Of a DNA stretch of 64,000 nucleotides, positions 58,621 through 64,000 are shown piece by piece. The DNA is from Colocasia esculenta (taxonomy: Eukaryota; Streptophyta; Magnoliopsida; Alismatales; Araceae): positions 73,863,079 through 73,927,078 of the forward strand of contig CM024759.1 in NCBI GenBank assembly GCA_014218235.1. Reading direction: 5' to 3'. The notes beneath the pieces are model-generated. The model saw only the letters and a program-made list of their open reading frames with translations, made no database searches and was not told the DNA's origin. The stretch's first letter is position 1. Each line of letters opens with the position of its first letter. A program made the translations under genes and the position numbers.

Positions 58621-60534
58621 ATTCTGCATATGTTGGAGACAAACAGGAAACAGGGGTGGGAATTAGGCCTGATGAAGATTTACGATGGTTTCCATAGCTC
58701 ATGAACCTTGTGCAATGTGCACTGTCTGGCATTTCCACCAACGCCGTTTTTTGTATACCGTATACGATTTCATTTAAACCCTAAACAATGCCAGCGAGAA
58801 AATTTTATTCAATTGGAATATGGTATTGAGAGGTGGATCTCAGTACGTATCTATGTTTGTTATGAAAGATATATACATGCACAAGTTTTCGAACCATCCT
58901 GAAATATTTGAGGTTGACATTGAATGTGGCGATATCCAATGGTCAGGCCAACCATACTTAGCATGTCTGGCCGACCAAAATAATTAAGTTGTATGAGATC
59001 GGATCGACAACTAAGTTGTATTTGCGGCTTGGACAGCAATGGATTAGAGATGTAAGATAGAGATAGCTCCACCTTAAATTAGGGGCAAAAGTCGGCACAG
59101 GATGCCCATAAAGACATGTTTGACAAGGCATCCACGGCCCCACAATATGGAAATCAATCGATGAATGAATGATAGGATCGTACATGCATGACGCCCACAT
59201 CTCTCCATCTCAGAGTAACGGTGGGCTATGATCCACACCCCCACAGAAGGTTGAAGGGGGGGTAAGGACAACATGCCCGCAACCTCTATCCACATCGAGC
59301 AACGGAGTGACTGTTTCTTCCATCCTTAGAGATGTTTCTTCTGGGGGCTGAGGGATACAAGTAAAAAGAAGAGGTCAATAGCCAACTCTCGACTAACAAT
59401 CTCTTCTTGATTCACTCCTCGTCTGTCTTCCCTCTGGATTTTTACCGTTCCTGATTTGATCGTCAAAAGATCGCCCTCGAGAACTGACTGCACTTTTGTG
59501 CACATCTAATTGAGAGGTGACACCTACGTTCCTCACGACTCCATCAGCACTCAGATGACATCCTTTTCGGGTAAGAAATCACCTTCTTGACCTTTGTCGC
59601 CCCCAAAAGACCCGAATTCAACAGAATGAAAAGCCTCTTGTAGTTTAAAACCTTCCCGCCCAACAGAAAAGTTTTTGATTAGACCGTACAAGAATGTCCT
59701 TGGATTTATCATATTGTGATTTTGTCTAGTCGAACCTGAAAGATATGTTGTCACATAGGGCAATTAGATTTTTTGTTTAAAGAACTACTTATATGCTATA
59801 CTTCAAGTAAATTGTTGCGGGTTACCTTCGCAATCACATCATCAAATTATTCCTTCATTGATGACATGATTTGGAATACACTGGTACAAACGCACATTTC
59901 GCCGATGGTTATGACCACAAGGTCGACGGGTTGGCAACATGGCGTCGGCTTTGTAAGCGATGGAGGGCGGTTCACATCGTGGACATGCTATGATGATATA
60001 AAGCCGGCAAGTTTCTGACCAAATCCATCGCCTACCCCTATTTCAGTTTCCTGCGCACCCTCAACCTGACCCCCCAAATAAGCTATTTTCAACTTTTTCT
60101 TTTTTTACCTGTTCGCGCTAGCCATCGCAGTAGGTGATCGTCATCGCCCATCGCGGCAACCTGACCTACCAGACTAGCTATTCCCCCCCCCCCCCCCCCC
60201 CCCCCCACCTTTTTTTTTTTTTTTTACCTATTTGCACCAGCTAGCCATCGCGGCGCCATCGCGGTTGCAGGGGATCGCCATCGCCCATCATCGCGGCAGT
60301 AGGGGATCGCCATCGCCCATCGCGGCAGGGGATCACCATCGCCTAGGGGCAGGGATTTCTTTTCTTTCCTTGCTCTCTCTGGCTTCATCCCCTGCGGGCT
60401 AATTCTCGCCGTTCCCACCTCTTAAAAGGCTTTTGTCTAGGAAAGTCGTCCCTTCCAAGTCGGACGATGACACTTCCTGCCATGGCTCCCCTACCCACAT
60501 GATGAAATCTTGCAACCCACCAAAAGTTTCTAAG
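58621..60534. other. 3' flank of the GDSL gene and intergenic DNA
   Basis: The 3' UTR probably covers the first 200-300 bases. I recognise no gene to 60534. A run of 24 C at 60183-60206 is followed by about 17 T. 60430-60630 is open on the minus strand but without a domain. Confidence 0.35.
60244..60342. repeat. GC-rich minisatellite (CATCGCGGCAGGGGATC units)
   Basis: CATCGCGGC, AGGGGATCGCCATCGCC and variants recur three to four times with a period of roughly 25-30 bases. Related words occur at 60123-60160. Confidence 0.6.
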
Positions 60535-61268
60535 TAGAACAAGGTTTTCTGCCACAAAAGGTGACGCCTTTGCGAAGTTCGGAGTTGCCGAAGACAATGC
60601 GTTTGCTTTCCTAAAAGGTAGGGTCTTTGGCATGCTCTATTTTTTTATGTTTGCCCATTGCTATGTTGCATCAAAGTGAACAAACTTTTCTATCCATCAC
60701 TTCTCTTCTCTCTCGAAAGAGAGATTTATGAAAGGCGTTGTTGGGATTTTACATAAGATATGAGATTTTTTGCTTCTTATTTTCATTTTTTATTCCTTCT
60801 TAATTGTTGCTTTTAATGACTGCTTCAAATATCTTGTATTATCTTTCTAAGTTCATATCTTGCTGATTTTTTAATTCTTCCAACCAAGCAGAACGAAGTT
60901 TTCTGCCACAAAAGGTGACACATTTGCAAAGAAGTTGGGAGTTACCGAAGACAAAGTGCGTCCACTCTCCTAAAAGGTAGGGTCTTTGGCATGATCTATT
61001 TTTTATCTTTGTCCATTACTGCATTGCATCAAAGTGAGCCAACTTTCTCAGTAGATTGCTCTCTCTGCCTATCTGTCACTTTTTTTTCTCTCTTGAAGAG
61101 AGATTAATTTGTGAAAGGCGTGGCTAAGATTTCACGCAAGATATGGATATGTTGCTCTTTATTTTAGTTTTTTTAATTCCTTCTTACTTTCTTTTAATAA
61201 CTGCTTCAAATATCCCATTTTATCTTTCTAAGTTCATTACCTTGCTGTTTTTTAATTCTTCCAACCAA
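60535..61268. repeat. Tandem duplication of a segment of about 354 bp
   Basis: Copy 1 (about 60535-60888) and copy 2 (about 60889-61268) share TTTTCTGCCACAAAAGGTGA, CTAAAAGGTAGGGTCTTTGG, GCATCAAAGTGA, GAAAGGCGT, ACTGCTTCAAATATC and TTTTTAATTCTTCCAACCAA in order. They differ by scattered substitutions and small indels, so the duplication is not recent. Confidence 0.75.
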
Positions 61269-61283
61269 AGTTGTTCGCACCAA

Positions 61284-61284
<1 letters not shown>

Positions 61285-61325
<41 letters not shown>
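61285..61325. repeat. Poly(C) run of about 41 bases
   Basis: An uninterrupted C run is followed by eight A. The length is uncertain, since such runs are error-prone in sequencing. Confidence 0.8.
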
Positions 61326-61327
<2 letters not shown>

Positions 61328-61519
61328 AAAAAAGGCTTCTAGAGTGGAGCAAACAATGATAAAGTAAAATCTTTGTTAAGCCATCCTTTCTTGTGGTCTC
61401 AAACATTCTATCTTTTGTTTAGTAACCATCCATTTTCTGTAATTCATGTGTGTTGTTTGTCCTGTATTCTTGTTCATTGATGGAATTCATTAAGTTTTAC
61501 TTTTCTAGGCTCTTGACAG

Positions 61520-61605
61520 TAAGATCCCAATGGCCTAGTGGTTAGCTTTCCATATACAACAAGATTGTGGGGGCTGAGGTTGATAGATTAAATGAGTTCT
61601 AGCCT
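61520..61605 (+). mobile_element. Degenerate tRNA-derived SINE head
   Basis: AAGATCCCAATGGCCTAGTG and the following GTTAGC form a box A-like start as in plant tRNA-SINEs. GGGGCTGAGGTTGATAG, 35 bases on, is a decayed box B position. No clear tail is seen. Confidence 0.4.
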
Positions 61606-62830
61606 ATGCCCATCGTCAAATTGACCTCACATCATGATATTCATAACGTTAATGATTGTACACAAATATCTAATTAGCTAACAGTATTGTTGCTACATTA
61701 TACACCATATAAATTAAATCATTCACTCTCACAATTAGTTAAAACTAGTTAATACTTAATGAGCTTAATGGATTTGCCCTGATGGATGATGTGATCCTTT
61801 TGTAGCTATTTTCTGTCAGTGAGAATCTCATGACATGTTTTAACACTTTCCAAATCGGAGTGACAGAATCTGACATGTAATATTCTACCACTTATCTCCT
61901 AGTTTTTAATAATGGTGCCCTTGCATTAAAGAATTTAAATATTCACAATATCTACCAATGCCTAACACATAAAAGTTAATAGAATTTTTCTAGTGAACAT
62001 GTAAGATATAGATTGTAAAGCTAATATTTATTGGTTTAATAGTATGCAAGAAGACTAATTAGTCTACTCTATCAAAAATTTATTTAATCAAATGACAAAC
62101 CAGAAAATGGGCACATGATTAATTGATGCGTTATTATGTTGGGAGCGGTCGAGGGGTGGGGGCGTGTGAGGGAGGGAGAGGGGAGTTATACATGAGAATA
62201 TGATGGAAAAATAGTATGGAGTGAGTATATGTAATTGACACCTTGTGTCATACTTTCACATGACATTAAATAGGTGATGGAGTCCTAGGAGGGCTAGATA
62301 TTGAGGTGATGTTGAGAGAAAGATAATGTGAGAGAGAGATGGATCATTAATGGACTTTACTGAGTTCTTTCTAATAGGTCTCAGAGTCGGAAAAGGACAG
62401 GCATTTATGTGTGTGTTTCTTGAGGAAGGATGTGATATTTTCTAGATTTATCATCCAGCACTAAATCATCTTGAGTTCAGATTTCGATTGAAAAATGATG
62501 GAACTAGTCTGTATGTTTATATGAAGAAAAACATTGCAATTGCACCTTACTTTCATGAGTTCATCTCCAAAATGTTTTTTTACCTAGTTGCAACACTAGT
62601 ATCCATAAAACTACTTTAAGGGAGGGATTTTGTTCCCTTCCATTCATGCATGAATTGATGCTTTGAAAATCTCTAGAAATTATGGTTGTTTACTAAGAAG
62701 GCATTCTCTACTTGCAGTGATCCTTGACATGATGTTTTTCATTATAATAGAATCTTATAGTGCAAGATGATTTTGTTTATTTTTATACATTTTTACCTTT
62801 CTTTATAATATATATTTTCATCTTTTGAAG
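61606..62830. other. Intergenic, AT-rich
   Basis: No gene or repeat recognised beyond short AT-rich words. Confidence 0.3.
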
Positions 62831-63120
62831 GATGGAGCAATCTTATATCACTGATAGTAGTTGGATGTATAAATATAAGACCAAACATGAATTAGGTTAA
62901 TTCAGATTTTTAGCTGGAGTTCAATATTTCATTGACTTTGCAACGAAAAGCATAACAGAGGAGGAACTATAAGATGCCCTTGCGTTAAGTGTGGAAATAT
63001 GTTTAATCAAAAGAAGGAGTTTGTTCATCTACATATTATTAAGGAGGATTTACTCGAAGATACCATATATGGCATTTTCACGGTGAACCTCGTGAAAGAT
63101 CTGAAGAGGAAATCAATGTG
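62831..63120 (+). pseudogene. CACTA (TNP2-type) transposase-associated N-terminal domain, decayed
   Basis: The ATG at 62831 is followed by SSWMYK, then after a frame break FxAGVxxFIDFA, then CPCVKCGN at about 62977 with K, F and a HLH word, then IWHFHGEP at about 63068. This order (WMY start, a CPCxKC zinc-binding motif, WxxHGE end) is the transposase-associated domain found upstream of TNP2 in CACTA elements. In-frame stops and frameshifts make it a pseudogene. No TNP2 core follows within the window. It is not part of the CACTA element at 22-33 kb. Confidence 0.65.
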
Positions 63121-63339
63121 ATGATCAACTTATCCCCATGTAATTTAAATTAATTACATTTTATTTTGGTGATAACAAAACTATATAAAGTTTTATCTAA
63201 CATATTTTCTATGAGATTTTGAGCACATGAAATAAACACCAAGGAAAACAGCCATTCAAGTAAGTATTCATCACACTGTAGCTATTTCAAATTCAAGCAT
63301 GAAATTTCTCTAAGTACAGATCGACTCCTTCTTGCTTAA

Positions 63340-64000
63340 TAGATGTCCTTAGAATCATAACGATTTCCTTAGAATCATAAGGATTTCCTCATTCACATTG
63401 ATTTTGATTCTATAACGATTTCATAAGCCATTGCTATTCTATTGCAGTCTATCTCACAACGATTTGTTAAGTAATCACAACGATTTGCCCTCACAACGAT
63501 TCGTTAAGTGATTGCAACGACTTGCCCTCACAACGATTCGTTAAGTGATCGCAAATGATTTGCCATCACAACGATTCGGTAAGTGATTGCAACGATTTGC
63601 CCTCACAACGATTTGCCCTCACAACGATTCGGTAAGTGATCGCAACGATTTGCTAAGTATCATAATTCGATAAGTGATCACATCGATTTCTTAAGAAAGA
63701 ACAACGATTTGCTCTCCCATCGATTTGATAAGTGAGAACATTGTTTTCAGTGTGCACACGACTCATTAAGTTTCAAAATGATTTGATCCCTGTAAACGAT
63801 TCGATAAGTTACATAACGACTCTGTTAGTGTAACGATTCATTCAAGTTACATAACGACTTGGTCGCTGTAACGATTCGATACAGCAAACAACGATGTCAT
63901 TCACATTGTCTTTAACGATTTGTCTATATAACGATTTAGTTATTAATGTATAACGATTTGTGTATAAGTTTACTTATGAGTGCACAACGATTCACTCACA
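63340..64000 (+). repeat. AACGATT tandem array (37-bp higher-order unit) running off the window
   Basis: At 63450-63640 a unit of about 37 bases (CACAACGATTCGTTAAGTG followed by ATCGCAACGATTTGCCCT) repeats. Outside that the AACGATT half-unit recurs in looser form to the end of the window. The word TTTTATTTTGGTGATAACA at 63159, typical near one end of plant LTR-type elements, suggests the array is inside a retroelement that continues beyond the window. Confidence 0.65.

Noticed and set aside
63440..64000. Possible CRISPR-like or centromeric satellite array
   Set aside because: Units are degenerate, have no unique spacers of constant size, and the setting is a plant retroelement. A 37-bp period is too short for a typical centromere satellite, and the array is small.

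Overview
This is nuclear DNA from a flowering plant, most likely a monocot. The evidence is two intron-containing plant genes (one with a very GC-rich first exon), AT-rich intergenic DNA, and layers of plant transposons. I cannot name the species; a commelinid-type monocot is a guess from the GC-rich exon.

Only two host genes look real. The first (15626-18929, +, two exons) encodes an ankyrin-repeat protein of the ANKRD13-like / GPCR-chaperone-domain family. The second (56948-58620, +, five exons) encodes a secreted GDSL esterase/lipase and has a one-base frameshift in exon 4. All other recognisable coding sequence is transposon-derived or a captured gene fragment.

Layout: 1-5.1 kb has a LINE-like 3' end and a hAT-type element with a purine-rich cargo. 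5.1-12.7 kb has two minus-strand LTRs. 12.7-15.6 kb has MITEs and the ANK promoter side. 15.6-18.9 kb is the ANK gene with a SINE in its intron. 22.16-33.05 kb is a CACTA transposon (TSD TAT) carrying HSP90 and PORR gene fragments and interrupted by two solo LTRs, each with a perfect 5-bp target duplication. 33.8-36.9 kb has a LINE RNase H fragment split by a foldback element, and another solo LTR. 38.5-55.1 kb is a four-layer nest: a hAT MITE, inside it a composite whose two ends are the same LTR in opposite orientation (TSD TATAA), inside that a chromovirus-type (Tekay/Del) Ty3-gypsy element, and inside its 3' LTR a foreign segment of about 2.3 kb. 56.9-58.6 kb is the GDSL gene. 60-64 kb has tandem duplications, a decayed TNP2-type CACTA transposase N-terminus and an AACGATT-rich tandem array.

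The most unusual signals are the composite with inverted LTR ends, the family-specific short (often palindromic) motif clusters found inside almost every LTR here, the Pack-type CACTA with two captured genes, and a set of one-base indels that may be assembly error. I found no CRISPR, rRNA or intact tRNA gene. All calls come from reading the sequence by eye, without alignment or database search.
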